Shown: in pieces, positions 1 through 12,290 of the stretch | Layout of the letters: each line of letters starts with the position of its first letter | Position numbering within the stretch: the stretch's first letter is position 1 | DNA from: Halichondria panicea | Lineage: Eukaryota > Porifera > Demospongiae > Suberitida > Halichondriidae | Direction of reading: 5' to 3' | Length of the DNA stretch: 64,000 nt | Assembly: GCF_963675165.1 (NCBI RefSeq) | Contig: NC_087386.1 | Span: 5,214,169-5,278,168 of the forward strand | Made by a program: the position numbers and the translations under genes | The notes under the pieces: model-generated | Database searches by the model: none | What the model saw: the letters and a program-made list of their open reading frames with translations, nothing else | What the model was told of the DNA's origin: nothing

Positions 1-21
1 ATGTGTTTACTGTTTCCATAG

Positions 22-3000
22 GGAGTGAATGGACCACCAGGAGTCAAGGGAGTCCAAGGTCTCGTTGGAGAGCAGGTACGATAGGTAGTTTGTGATCGAT
101 AGTGGGTATTTAAGAATCCTGTCTTGTCTTGGTCAGATACTGCACTTACAATGTATACTAGTAATAAGAAGTTTTTTTTAGGGATTAAAGTAATATTGAC
201 TTAGAGCACAGCGTAGTGATTCTTAAAGCTTCCTCTAGTTCACACACTTGTGTTTCAACAAAGGTTTTACTACGTTCAATAATAATTATTTGCTTGGTAC
301 ATGTATAATGATTATACGAGACATCCTTCATTCTGTTTGTGTGTGTGTAGGGATTTTCTGGACCTCGAGGTTCTCAAGGCACCACTGGCTCTCGTGGTGA
401 TGTGGTGAGTTGAACAGCTGGTGTCATGTGATGGCCGCGTAGAAAGCTTTTTCTTACGTTTAGTTTCCCGTATTCAGTCCATCTATTTACGATATGCATA
501 CATGTACATGTAATTAGATTGTACGGCCAGCATGTAATGCATTCAAAGTGTTTCTCACAATGTGGAAAGAGCTTGCATTTGTCAGGATTTAACCTAGTAC
601 ATGATACTGCACGTAGCTTCACTGATGTACGTTTTTGTTATTCATTGGAAGCACATGAAGTATATTTTTATGCTGAAATATTTATGTACCTAATCGAAGT
701 CTATTTGTCCACTGTCCAGGGTCTGTTGGGTGACTCCGGTTCTGACGGCCCATTTGGAGACACAGGCCCCAAGGGCGTGAGGGGGCGTGGTGGTGCCTCC
801 GGATCATCTGGAAGCAGAGGAGCTAGCGTGAGTTGTTCTCTTAGTGTATCCGACGTAGATGTACATGTACACATAAACACAGCCCCTCTGTAAGAATAGC
901 ATGTCCGTTTATCAATGGCATATAATTATTTTAACGAAGGCACTGTGTTTTAAATGGCAATTAAGAGAGTGATACTGACTGCTTTCATGGGATGGTTTTT
1001 TTTTAAAACACTATTAAATTTTATTTTCTTACATCTGCTAAGTATAACCCTCCCCCCCTCCTCTCTGTAGGGTACCAATGGTGCTCGTGGAGATCCAGGC
1101 TTCCCTGGAGTACCTGGACGAAGGGTGAGCTTTGTTCTGTACTCTTGTGCATGCCTACACCGCTTACTGCATGTTTGACAACTGTGTATGCTCTGTTATC
1201 ATCCTACATTTACTTGTATCATATTCTAATGAATGCTCTTCATCTAGGGTGACGTTGGTCCCTTTGGAATTGAAGGCAACAAAGGACAAAAGGGAGATGA
1301 TGTAAGGCAGTCGAAAATGTTCCATAATTATTGCTTTCCACAAATTAGATGGTACCTGAATTAATTATTATTACCCCTCAGGGCAGACAAGGTGAAACTG
1401 GCCACAAGGGTGACCTTGGACCCCCTGGTTTCATTGGTAGCGACGGATTCCCTGGACTATCCGGACCTCTAGGACCCTCGGGAACAACTGTACGTCACAG
1501 CTGTCCAAATAATTACTTGCAGGGGGAGTTTCCAACGCTTGAGAGCATTAATTAATTCGTGACGTTTAATTGTGCCTTAGTACAGTACAACGAGTATAGC
1601 CAGGCTAGTGCATGTCGGGGGTGTTGTATACGAGAAAGGCTGGTGGTGTATTGAATGATTTGTGTTTGTTGCTACCATGCAGGGAGATGCTGGCAGACCT
1701 GGTATACCCGGAACTGACGGAGCTTCAGGAGTACACGTACGTTGTCTTGTGTACTGCATGTGTGTACATGTACCATACGTGTATGTACGTAGTTTAACTA
1801 GACAAGTTTTGTTATAAACTAAAATGCACTGTTGTTAACCTTGTCTTGCCCCCCCCCCCCACATAGGGACCCCGTGGAGAGGACGGCTACAGAGGAATCC
1901 CTGTGAGTTAGTCTATCTAAGACCACTAACTTCTCATAGAATATTATTATCTTATAATTATTATAACAGCTTAGTACATAATAATTATATGCAGTCTTAC
2001 TTTACCTCGATGCTTCTTTTGTCTCGTAGGGAGACCAAGGTGTTCCCGGGTACCCTGGATTAAGTGTGAGTAAAATTCTGAGACTGCCTTCTGTTTCACT
2101 TCATCCTACTAATCTTAGTAGCTCTATTGTTAGTGTGTTAATTACCCCCCCCCCCACACACATGCATGTGTAGGGAGAACCTGGACCAGCTGCTGTGAGT
2201 GCCGATACCTCAAAGAAATCGTTCTACATCTCCGGAGACGAAGAACACGTAAACACGGTGAGTGAGAATATTGAATAATCTGCGATAAGTGACTTGAATA
2301 CATGCATGCACTCTCTAATCCGTCTCGTATACTGTTGCTATCATGTGATTGTCATGTGACTACCTACTGTTGCTCTCATGTGATTGTCATGTGACTACCT
2401 ACTATTGCTCTCACGTGATTGTCATGTGACTACCTACAGATGCTCACGATGGTGATTGAGTTGGACAACATGACGAGGACAGTTGAGCTACTGAGGAGTC
2501 CTGATGGCAGCCGACAGTTCCCTGCTACCTCCTGCTGTGACCTCAAGGAGCAGCACCCTAACACTAAGAGCGGTGAGTTCTTTACAACTACGCTATTCTT
2601 GATCACGATAAATATATCCCTAAAAGACTCATCGCTACGACATAATTATATAGCTCTCGTGTAGTTGTTTGTCAGCCATTGTTACATAACTCTAAAGTTA
2701 GTGTTAAACCGGGATTATCAGTCTGTTTTCTTATTGTACCTGTTTCTCATGAATTAGTCTCGTTCTTTGTCACGGTATACAGGTGTGTACTGGATTGACC
2801 CCAATGGAGGCTGTAACATGGACAGCTTCCAAGTCGAGTGTGACTTTGAGGATGGCAAGTGTGCCACCTGCATCGACACAGCCAAGATGGTGAGTCAGGT
2901 GACCACTGTATTTGGGTAGACAAACCACCTCTGTAGACAATTGTGTACTGCAGTATGACTTGTAGTGTCATGTGTATACCGGCCAATTTAGTAGAAACAC

Positions 3001-4229
3001 TCTACTGTAATAGAAAGTGTTGCTTTTTTAGACAACTTTGTGCTTGATAGCCAAATGTTGGTACAGTTTAACTGTGTCATGTGACTTATCTCCTTGGTAT
3101 TCCCTCTGTAGGATTCCTCCCTGAGAAATATCCAAGTAGAACAAGAGAGTTACTGGTCACTCAGCTCAGTCATTGGCAGAGTGAGTCCAAGTGCAATTTT
3201 AGAACTTCATAAAATTGATAATATTTTTTTATTAAGTGAGCAAGAATCAATTGGTTTGCTGAAACAAGGTCTCAGTATACGTCGACCCCTCTGTAGCTGT
3301 TAATACAGAGGTGGCCTTTGTTAGAGGTTCTTGTGTACAAAAACAATTCATTTGATACCTACATTGTATGTGCCTGGCCTCTTTATACATTGCATCCCAG
3401 CTGGGCCTTCAGGGATGGCCGTAGATAGATAGTTTTACTGTATAATAATTTTTACAACAGCCACTAACGTATTGTTCCTCTTCCCTTCCCCTCCAGTTCA
3501 CGTACTCAGTTAGCAAGGCCCAGCTCAAGATGCTGCAGGTCACAAGCAACCAGGCACAACAGACAGTCACCATACAGTGCAGGAACGTGGGCACCGCCTC
3601 CAACCCCGCCTCATTCACTGGATTCAGGAGAGGAGTCAGTCTGCACCCAAATACACTCTCAAATGGATGTGAGGTAATGAGATTTATGGCCTCTGTCTTT
3701 AACTAGAAATGTATAGCGGGTTATTCAAGGCACTAAATTTATGCGGATTGCTCAAACTAAATATTTCGCGAATTTTATTTTCGAGGATTAGAGGTTCAAA
3801 TGACCACACCCCTACAGTAGAGATGTATTTCAACCGGTCAATTTTTGAGGTTCAGGGTCAATCCTTGAAAACTTCGAGCATTTAGTGCCTCGAAAATATC
3901 CAGCAACATGTGTATGGTAGCATCTTGTAGCTTGTGTGCATTGAGATAGTTACATGTATCTTATACAGATGTTACAGGGTCTAGGGCCAGTGAATCAGTC
4001 TTAGTGAATGATGTACACATACGCTAAAAAACACTTCTGTACAATTTTACACGTGCTTTCATCGTTTCTTCATTTCCAGGAGTCTACAAGTAGCAGGGGC
4101 TCAAGTGTGTACAGTTTCAGCACCACCAAACCACGGCAACTACCTGTCACAGACGTACAGATGTGGCTGGGACGAGATAGCAACGAGGCCATCGGCGTTG
4201 AATTAGGACCTGTCTGTTTCTCACACTAA
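22..4229 (+). CDS. Fibrillar collagen alpha chain, 3' part (triple-helix end plus COLFI domain)
   Basis: Extracellular fibril-forming collagen; the 5' end lies outside the window. Exons read by eye: 22-75, 351-404, 720-827, 1071-1124, 1248-1301, 1382-1489, 1683-1736, 1867-1902, 2030-2065, 2174-2257, 2440-2572, 2783-2889, 3112-3180, 3497-3673 and 4080-4229. The first nine encode uninterrupted Gly-X-Y repeats and measure 54, 54, 108, 54, 54, 108, 54, 36 and 36 bases, each starting with a whole Gly codon, the classical fibrillar collagen exon rule. The 2174 exon leaves the helix. The remaining exons give a COLFI (NC1) domain with [10 protein letters not shown], about nine cysteines and the terminal motif ELGPVCF. 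All junctions are GT-AG and in phase. An AATAAA lies at 4349-4354. Identification is firm; the orthology group within fibrillar collagens is not decidable here. Confidence 0.95.
2333..2437 (+). repeat. Three 35-bp tandem repeats abutting a 3' splice site
   Basis: Units begin at 2333, 2368 and 2403, each 35 bases, with core CATGTGATTGTCATGTGACT. The third unit runs directly into the acceptor AG (2438-2439) of the first COLFI exon, so the polypyrimidine/branch region of that intron has been triplicated. Confidence 0.85.
3252..3345 (+). repeat. Intronic dispersed repeat, 'acagaggtggccttt' family
   Basis: The phrase around 3305-3325 recurs with drift in other introns of this window, at about 18606-18760 and 29468-29615. 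It has no coding content. Termini are not clear from three diverged copies. Confidence 0.45.
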
Positions 4230-4348
4230 CTATTCTCTTTTATGTCATATCTAGGGTAGATTGAGAACTTCGATTGCCATCTCTTTGTATTGTTTTCACG
4301 CATGGTGTTGTTTTGACAGCAACTACTCTGTATTATCTCTCTGTGTAT

Positions 4349-4354
4349 AATAAA
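4349..4354 (+). promoter_or_regulatory. Polyadenylation signal of the collagen gene
   Basis: AATAAA 120 bases after the collagen stop codon. Confidence 0.6.
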
Positions 4355-4495
4355 GACTCACTGTGTTAACGTTATGAGTTTGTGATGCATGTTTAACATT
4401 GAAAAATAAAAACATTCCTATTTTGAGGATTACTAATCAGCCAACACTCTTGCTACATAATACGTACATTTTATGACCAATGTAAAATTATGATG

Positions 4496-5068
4496 AAAGC
4501 ACCGCGGGTGCTGATGCCTCGGTGGAGGTGCTAAAGCTACATAGCATAAATAGCTAGCTTTTATACACACATTGATTATAATTATCATGATTAATTTTGC
4601 TGCATGCAGAATCCAGAATCGCAGGGAAACTCAAAGAGTGGGTAATGATCGACGATGATCGTTGTTAAAACGATCGATGCCAAAAGTTCAAGTCTAAAAT
4701 TAATGGCTGCAAGTCAACAGAGCCTTGCAGCTCTCTTCTCACCCTTGCAGGTACCAATAGCTAGCGTTCTAGTGCAGAGTTAACTAATAAGTAGAGTAGC
4801 AACACTCGGTGAACAAGTTTTGCTACGGACTCTTCTGAAAAGGCTGCAATGGCATTCCAAGTAAGCAAAACTAGGCATAACTCGAGAACGAAGCTTTATT
4901 TTGCAAATCCACAAATACCAAGCCAAGAAAACATGACTAGAAGCCTATAGAAACTCTTACTTGCACTTCATTGATCCTTGAGCAGCTGAAACAGTCTACA
5001 CACACAGACACACACACAAACACAAACACACCACCGTATACCTCGCTTGCGCATGCGCACCGAGGCAT
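4496..5068 (-). mobile_element. MITE family A, full copy in minus orientation
   Basis: About 573 bases, matching the plus-orientation copy at 38579-39109 along its length. The ends carry the inverted motif ATGCCTCGGTG / CACCGAGGCAT; one end extends into a small hairpin (AGCACC-loop-GGTGCT), the other into the palindrome TGCGCATGCGCA. No coding capacity. It lies 243 bases upstream of the start codon of the 519-residue novel-domain gene. Confidence 0.85.
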
Positions 5069-5311
5069 AATAAGGATAATTTGGGCAATGTTGTGTATGA
5101 ACTTTGACCCACACATGGCGCACTGCGAAGATTTTAATATAATTATAATACAGCTGGAGTAGCTAGCTATAGCTAGCTGTGTACTGAGCATGAGCTGAGC
5201 TTGAGGTCGATACGTCCTTAATTGGTACATGGTATACATGGTGTATATAGCTATACATGTACATGTATCTACTAGTTTCATGAAAGGCATCAACTTCACT
5301 ATTCTCTGAAA

Positions 5312-6945
5312 ATGGTAAGAGTTCCTATAATAATAATAATTTACTGAAAATTCGGACTAGAGTCATGTGTGTCCACCTTACCTTGCAGACACACCTAATC
5401 AGCAATGATGGCTACACTTCTGTGGTCAAGATTGAACCCACCCCCTGCATGATGCCACACCCCCAAACTCATGGACCCCCTGTGGAGACGTACACGTACA
5501 CCCCAACACACCATTGGCCCACTACTCATCAATTACCAGCAACTCCAAACGAATATCCATTGGTTCCAAATGTTCCTCAACAAACTCAGCCGTATTCCAC
5601 ACTACGAATCAAAACAGAACCTACTGATTTTTCGGTTGTGTCTCAATTAAGACCGCGAACAAGTAGCTTCTACATACCCGCTGTGAAATCCAAACTCTCC
5701 ACACCTCTCCTAGATGGTCGCCTCCCATCAGCTTTGTGGGAGCCCAGTATGGAAGAGAGAAAAATGAGCAAGAGTGCACTAAAAGTGAAACGAAAAGTGA
5801 AACGAAGTGTAGAGAGTAAAGTGCTCAGACGAAATGCCAGAAAAGCTAGGTACAGGCAGGAACAATTACTACAACCACAAGAAGATCGTAGATTAAACAG
5901 TAAAGTGAGCGGGCTATGCTCATATTACAGGAACGATCCCTATAGTATTTTGCAAATTATTCTGGATCATTATACTCATGAGAAAATCATCGAAATCTAC
6001 GTGGCCGTGGTTCCGACTTCTAATATGAAAAGTTACGTAAAGCTATTGGTTAGGAATGGACTGTTGAAATTCAACCTAACCATTCCTAGCGCTATGGAAC
6101 CGGGTGCGTCAGGTACCAGTGGTCCATCACATACTCCTCAAATACCAGTGACTCAAAACGAATATCCACCAGTTCCGAATGCTCTCCAACAAACTCAGCC
6201 GTTATCCACATCACAAATCAAAACAGAACCCGTGGAGGCTTCGGTCACACTGCAAAGAGCTACTGATCCTCACACCCTCACACCTTCACAACTGCCCACT
6301 CACACCCTGCCCACGACTAGCTTCTTCACACCTGCTGTGAAATCCGAACTCTCCACACCTCTCCTAGACAGAAGCCTCCCACCAGCTTCGTGGGAGCCCA
6401 TTATGGAAGAGGAAAAAATGACCAAGAGTGCAAAAAGAAAGGCGAAACGGAGACTAAAGTTGGAGCAGGAAGACGAATGGCTTCAAAAAACACAAGAAGC
6501 TCGTGATTTAATCAAGAAAAAATTACTAAAACAACAAGAAACTAGTAAATTAAAGGTGAAAGTAGTAAATCTATGCTCACAGAACAAGGACAATCCTCAC
6601 AAGATTTTGCAAATTTTTCTGGAACATTATACTCACGAGAAAATCTTATTTTACTTGACTATCAAGTGTAAAATGAGACCATACATACAGCTTTTGATTG
6701 AAAAAGGACTGTTAGCGTTACACCTGACCATTCCTAGCGCTATAGACACCAATCAACCGGGACCATCAGATACGAGTGTTCCTCCTGTCACTCGATCACA
6801 TGGATGGAGCACTAATCAACCGGGACCATCAAGTACGAGTATTCCTGTCACTCGATCCCATGGATGGAGTGGGAATGATGCACAAGAGAGCAGCTGCAAT
6901 GTTGTGAAGATAGAGTTTCCATTAGCAGAACGTTATGAGCTTTGA
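5312..6945 (+). CDS. Novel-domain protein with two tandem units, SUMO-site rich (519 aa)
   Basis: Function unknown. The start codon stands alone on its exon (5312-5314), followed by a GTAAGA donor; the coding exon is 5389-6945, in phase. The paralog at 13080 has the same arrangement, which supports this start. The protein is two diverged copies of one unit: a Pro/Thr-rich part with psi-K-x-E motifs (VKIE at residues 14-17, then IKTE and VKSE), a strongly basic helix-prone stretch of about 50 residues, and a roughly 65-residue domain with core LC....DNP..ILQI..HYTHEKI and ending F.L.IPSAM. The tail ends with another VKIE. The basic region followed by a helix faintly resembles bZIP proteins, but the bZIP signature is not matched. 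A nuclear, SUMO-modified protein is my inference. I recognise no known family. Confidence 0.8.
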
Positions 6946-8340
6946 AGTAGATTCATGGTGTCAGCAATCGCTCGTTTATGAAACAGCCAGAAATAATTAT
7001 GACGAAACTAACTATTAAATGCAGTGTTGTAGATTCAAACTTAGAACATTATGTTTATTAAAGAAGTGTGCAAGAAACTAACTCTGTATTTATGCTTACG
7101 TATAACAAGACTAAACAACGTGACATTGGGACTGCTTTGGATATTATTCTCCTATGTCATATTCTGTATTAGCTATAATTATAAATAGCATGCATCTCTT
7201 TGTGTTGTTGTTTTGACAGCTTATTAATACTGTGTATGGGAGGTGATTACCACCAAAATTAGCAGTAAAAAATAGGTGTTTTAAAAAAATGGTGCTGTTT
7301 TTTTTACAGAGGTGCATGTGTTTTAAAATGGTACTTTTTTTTTTACGGAGGGTTTTAAAAAAATGGTGCTGTTTTTTTACAGAGGGTTTTAAAGAAATTG
7401 TGCTGTTTTTTTACAGAGGTGTGTTTTAGTGGTGTAATTTTTGTAGAGTTTTTCATTTTGTAAGACAGGTTCCTTTTGCAGAGAGGTGTATTTTGTAGAG
7501 AGATGTTTGTTGTGTTTCAGAAAGCAATGCAGAGCACACTGTAGGGAGATCTTCTTTCTTGCCTCCACTTTTAAGCATATGGTGGAGGCAAAAAAGAAGG
7601 AGGTGTCTATGGGATTTAGAAGCCCAAAAGGCACTGATTTAGTGTCCCGAGCAGTGTAGATCTTCATGCATTCAGGCTCCTGTGCCTAGAGTGGGTAGTT
7701 GTAAAGAGGTCGATGAACACTGTTTGATGATGCCTCAGCGTCAATGCAATATTCAAGATTTCTCCGGGACTCGTCAATTGGTAGACTGGGCCGGCTATGT
7801 GCAATGAGTGTTACCAATGAGTGTTACTCTTGGTACCATTGCTCATGTATCGGCATCAGTCGATTATTCTTTGAGAGGCACACAGAAGAAGATTCACTGC
7901 ATTATTTATCCATTATGTGTTTACTGCAGTGACGACCATTGCCTATTCACCTCGAAAAAGTGGTCAGGTTGAAACCTGACTGGTGGCTACGGCCCTGCGG
8001 CTGATAAATGTGTGTAGTAAGTTGTGGAATTGCACAGCTGCACCGCTAGCTAAAGATTTGGCAAATCTAATTATGTGGTTTCAGACATCTGTCCACTAAC
8101 CACTTATCAATGCAAACAGCCACTCAGGCTGCTGCACAAGTTGTACGTGTATGGGTAATTTCCAGACAATATATATATCGACTGGTCCACGAGACTAGGA
8201 TTGAAGGGGGGTTGGCGATGGATATTAGTGTAGTTTGACCTCCTCTCTTTGATCAACAGCTAAAAATAGCAACAAACAGTTTCTTAGCTATGAAATGTAC
8301 CATCAAAACTAGGTATAAACAAGGGCGTGTAAATATAATC
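6946..8340. other. Intergenic stretch without a recognisable gene
   Basis: Apart from the minisatellite I see only short ORFs with no domain. The start (about 7147-7235) resembles the collagen 3' flank at 4237-4345. Around 7960-8000 there are short imperfect palindromes. Confidence 0.5.
7273..7425 (+). repeat. Degenerate minisatellite of about 40 bp
   Basis: Four irregular units of the form ttttaaa..atggtgctg, poly-T, tacagaggg follow the 3' flank of the 519-residue gene. Non-coding. Confidence 0.7.
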
Positions 8341-8774
8341 AAGAGTGTTGAACTACAGTAACAGCATTTGCCTTGTATTGCGTCATCACTTGATAGTAAT
8401 AATGACAATAATAATTATATAGAAGTACAATGCAAAGGCAAATAAGAGTTAGTGGCAGAGTGTCTCGGAAGTGGCCAGGTTAATCTGTGGGGTAGTGATA
8501 GCCCGACCCTGCGACAATCCCGAATAGCCCTCTGGTAATTACTCGTAATCACTTGATAGTAATCAGTACTAATTTGTTATGTTAGCAACACTTCCCAGAA
8601 ACCGCACATGCTGATTCACAGTTCCTGATATGAAACAAAGTGCTACAAACCACAGACCACAGTTACTCAATACTCAACACTCAACAGGCCTCATTCATTG
8701 AATAGTGACAACAGTGATGACGCAATTTAAGGCAAATACGGTTTCACATTTACTACAGGAGTTCAACACTCTTA
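8341..8774. mobile_element. Inverted-repeat (MITE-like) element, about 434 bp
   Basis: The left end (from 8341, AAGAGTGTTGAACT) is repeated in inverse orientation at the right end (to about 8774), with homology continuing inward for some 60 bases through 'gcatttgcctt' and 'gcgtcatcact'. No coding capacity. Confidence 0.75.
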
Positions 8775-8808
8775 CTCTTATCTACTCTTGAGAGAATACA
8801 TCCTCTGG

Positions 8809-9256
8809 GAATCACTAGGCCTTGCCCAATTTTATGCTAGCATAATTTTGAGACTAATAGGTGCAGTGGAGCATTGAGCATTATGCCAGCCTAATAGGCA
8901 AAAAATATTAGCCTATTAGCCTCAATAGCATAAGCAGTGCTAATAGTTGACCTTTACACTTCTGAGCACATGGTCCACGTGGTGGCTAGTAGTATAGTGG
9001 CTACTGAGTATATACATATGGAAGGTGCTAGTAGATCAGTTGACTATTTTCCAAGATTTCTTTCACCAATATATAGTTCCTTAGAAGAATATATAGAAGC
9101 ATGTGATGTTGCAGTATAATTCTCGTTGATGATTTTTTTAAGACTATATAATGGGTAATAATTATTAGTAAGAATTAGGTACAATGCATGAGACTTGGAG
9201 ACAAGACTAATAGGCAAAATTTTGAGCATAATTGGGCAAGGTCTAGTAATCACTCG
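8809..9256. mobile_element. Second inverted-repeat element, about 448 bp
   Basis: Left arm about 8811-8870 and right arm about 9203-9252 are inverted copies (CCTTGCCCAATT..., AGACTAATAGG...). The short ORFs inside have no domain. It lies 34 bases from the previous element. Confidence 0.7.
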
Positions 9257-9496
9257 TAGCTACATGACCACAATCCCCGACACCATAACACACTGAGCAA
9301 GCACTTGAGATATTAAGATTAAGAGGGGACCAACTTATATCTACTAGGACATACCAACCGCAGACAGCAATTGTGTTTTAGGGCAAACATAAATAATAAA
9401 GTCGTTGCCTCATGTTGATGATATCACTATAATATATAGTCTGTCCCAGTTCATCATCATGCTTGGCAATAGTTGCATAGCTAATATTTACATTTA

Positions 9497-9801
9497 GGCC
9501 ACTGCAACTTTGACTTTAGTTTCCCGTCCTACTCCCTCATTATCTCACCTCATGGATTTTCCATTATTGACCTTTGTACCTTGTTATTATGACATTATTG
9601 CATTACGTAATAATGCCAAAAAATGGGCTTTCTTGCTAATGCTGACTGAACATTTCAAATTAAACGGTTATTTGTGAATTTTGTAATTAATTTTTGATTT
9701 TTAATTATATTCATAGTAATAGATAATGGTAATAGACAGCTCGTTCTCATCAAAACTTCAAAATTTTCTGACGAGAAACTAAAGTCAAATTTGCAGTGGC
9801 C
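9497..9801. mobile_element. PIF/Harbinger-like MITE (305 bp) carrying the stop codon of the Delta-like gene
   Basis: Inverted termini of about 32 bases, starting GGCCACTGCAA, match at about 30 positions. The element is flanked by TTA on both sides (9494-9496 and 9802-9804). GG-initial termini with a TTA duplication are what PIF/Harbinger MITEs show. The paralogous flank at 12161-12200 lacks the insertion, so the site is visible both filled and empty. The right terminus overlaps the coding end of the Delta-like gene. Confidence 0.85.
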
Positions 9802-11661
9802 TTATCGTGAGTTTCTCATTCACACTCTCATACACTGGTTGGAAGGGCTCCGACATAGTACACAACGGGTAGTCATATTCTTGTGGAGAGAAGGGAGTAG
9901 TGAGGGTGTTGGGTTGAGTCATCTCAAACACGCCATACACCACATTGTGCTGACATTGTATATCATTATCAACTGTTTCTCCTCCTTTAACTGCAGCGAG
10001 AGGATCAAGTTATTGTACAATACACACACACACACACACACACACTGAAGATAGACCTACCGTATTGTGATGATTTCTTATTTTTGAGGATAATCACTAT
10101 GAGAACAGCTATGACTGCAATCAGTACAATGCCGACTAGTCCCCCCACTACTCCACCAATTATAATAGCTGTTGCATCATATGATCTAGCATCTGAAGCA
10201 AATAGAAAGCAAACTTGATGAAAGCCTTATCACAATATTTTTATCTTATTAATAAGCAACATGAGGTAAACATTCTCCCACTTGCAAGTCAGTGTTTACC
10301 TTGTATACTGCACATCTCTCCAGTGAAGCCAGACACACACTCACAACTGAACGAGTTGACACCATCCACACACACACCAGTTCCACTGCAGTTCCTATTC
10401 ACACAATCATCAATGTCAGTCTCACAATAAGCACCAGTGTAGCCAGGATCACAGTCACATAGGAACATGTTCACCATGTCAATACAACCACCATTTCCAC
10501 TGCATTTCATATCTACACAATCATCAATGTCAGTCTCACATCTCTGTCCAGTGTAGCCAGGATCACATGAGCAGGTGAATGTGGCTATTCCATGAGAGCA
10601 ATTCCCACGGCCACTGCACACACTCTCCATTAGTAAGCACTCATCAATATCATCCTCACAATCAGCACCAGTATAGCCAGCATTGCAGACACAGGTGTAA
10701 GAGTTGACCTCATTCATACAGTCACCATTTCCACTGCAGCTCTGCCCCTCGCAATTATCAATGTCCTCACAATCAGCACCAGTATAGCCAGGATCACAGA
10801 CACAGGTGTAGAAATCAACGCCATTGTTACATGTTCCTCTCGTATTGCAGTTTCTGTTGAAGCAAAAGTTTTGACTCTCACAGTTTGCACCAAAGTAGGG
10901 AGAGTTACAGTTGCAAGTGAAACTATTAAATCCATTCACACATGTTCTTCTGTCACTGCATGTGACAGAATTGGATTCACAATGATCAAGTATATCACAA
11001 CTACTTCCGGAGTAGAATGGAGCACATAACACTGTTATTCTAACATTGATAGAAGGATTGTTAGTTGATGAGGCAGTTAATGTGGTTGTCGATCCCACTG
11101 CAAGACTCAATTCAAAGCGATACCTTGCAATAACATCATCTGGTGAATTGTTATCAGAATCAGTAACTTGTATGTAAAGCTGAGCACTCTGCAATAACAA
11201 GAGATGATGAAATACAATAACACAGTGATCATTACCTCCCAGGCTGTCGATATTCCAGTCAGAAGGAATGGATTAGGGAGTCCTAGTGCAGTAGGTTGTG
11301 AGAAATCAATGTCTGCCCCATCAGGGCTAACGCTACTGACTAGAGTAAATCCGGAAGTAGCATTGGAGCACCCTATAGCAGTACTGGCACGTGGCATCAG
11401 ACAGTAGATGAAGTAGGTGTCACAGCGCTCCCCTCCGCTACATAGTCCATTGCCTGGTTCAGAATCACAACATTGACCATCAGAGCGTGTGTTGGATGGA
11501 TGAATATAGGAGATCATCCTCACTTGCACCACATAGTTTGCAGACACCAGTACACTGAGCTGCAAGCATTGGGACTCTCAACTGCAGCTACTGACTATTA
11601 TACCACTCACCTTCCCCAGCAATACTACACACAGGCAGCTCATATACACAAGAACACTCAT
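9785..11661 (-). CDS. Delta/Jagged-like single-pass membrane protein (MNNL-like, EGF repeats; 533 aa)
   Basis: Candidate Notch-type ligand at the cell surface. Exons, in transcript order: 11611-11661, 11236-11559, 10300-11188, 10061-10192 and 9785-9990; all phases agree. Exon 1 is a 17-residue signal peptide. Exon 2 resembles the MNNL domain of Notch ligands (GQCCD, then CDTYFIYC, then an IDF.QP stretch). Exon 3 finishes this region, has a cysteine-poor CAPFYSGSSCD segment where a DSL domain would be expected, and then about six EGF repeats, several starting DIDDC/DIDEC as calcium-binding EGFs do. Exon 4 is the membrane helix (AIIIGGVVGGLVGIVLIAVI), then KNKK. Exon 5 is a short tyrosine-rich tail with EYDYPL and PVYESV. 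A full DSL domain is not visible, so receptor binding is uncertain. The last residues and the stop lie inside a MITE terminus. Confidence 0.85.
10022..10046 (+). repeat. (CA)n microsatellite
   Basis: Uninterrupted CA dinucleotides in the last intron of the Delta-like gene. Confidence 0.95.
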
Positions 11662-11992
11662 TCTCAGCACCTAGCAGTATTACTAGAATGTTTTGCGAGC
11701 ATCAATAGCAGCGTTGATGAGCTTGCATCCTACAACATTATATACGTAAGTACTCTGGTTTCTGGACCATTCTGCGCATGTGTAGTAGAAATAATGAGAT
11801 AGAAATGCAGTAATGGACAGAATCCGGTAATAAAATTTAATGCCGGCGGTGGACCAGAAGCCAGTCTCACTTGGAGTGGCCTAAGTGCTTGGCAACCTAA
11901 CAAGGCAAAATAATAATTTATGTCTTCGTACAGGATGTTCTTTCATGACCTGTAGCCTTTTCTTGGAGCACATTCCATTGGGTATAAATCAC

Positions 11993-12290
11993 CCTACACA
12001 TGACCACAATCCCCACACCATGTACAGAAATTGCATTGGGAGCAAAAATATAAATTACATTACGTTAATAATAATTATAGTACATATAAAGTCATTGTCT
12101 CATGTTGACATCATCATAGATATCACTAGTCTGTCCTAGTCCATCATCACGCTCGCCAATGGTTGCATAGCTAACTTTATCAGGAATTTTTCATCCTTTG
12201 CATACACACTCTCATACACTGGTGGGAGGGGCTCTCGGACATATAACACAGTGGGTAGTCATATTTGTGAAGATTCAAGTTTAATTCACA
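11993..12290 (-). pseudogene. Relic of a second Delta-like tail exon and its 3' flank
   Basis: Reading the minus strand, about 12180-12285 resembles the cytoplasmic tail exon of the Delta-like gene (KYDYPLCYMSE, then VYESV after a 2-base frame change). 11993-12178 matches that gene's downstream flank (9265-9496). No upstream exons are present nearby. Here the tail would run on past the point where the working gene is interrupted by the 305-bp MITE, so this is an unfilled comparison copy. Confidence 0.7.

Noticed and set aside
5821-5900. bZIP domain in the novel-domain protein
   Set aside because: A basic stretch (LRRNARKARYRQE) precedes a helix, but the invariant spacing of the bZIP signature and a leucine heptad are missing.
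8341-9801. Idea that the adjacent inverted repeats form one large composite transposon
   Set aside because: The three pairs of inverted ends are unrelated in sequence and nest side by side, so separate insertions are simpler.
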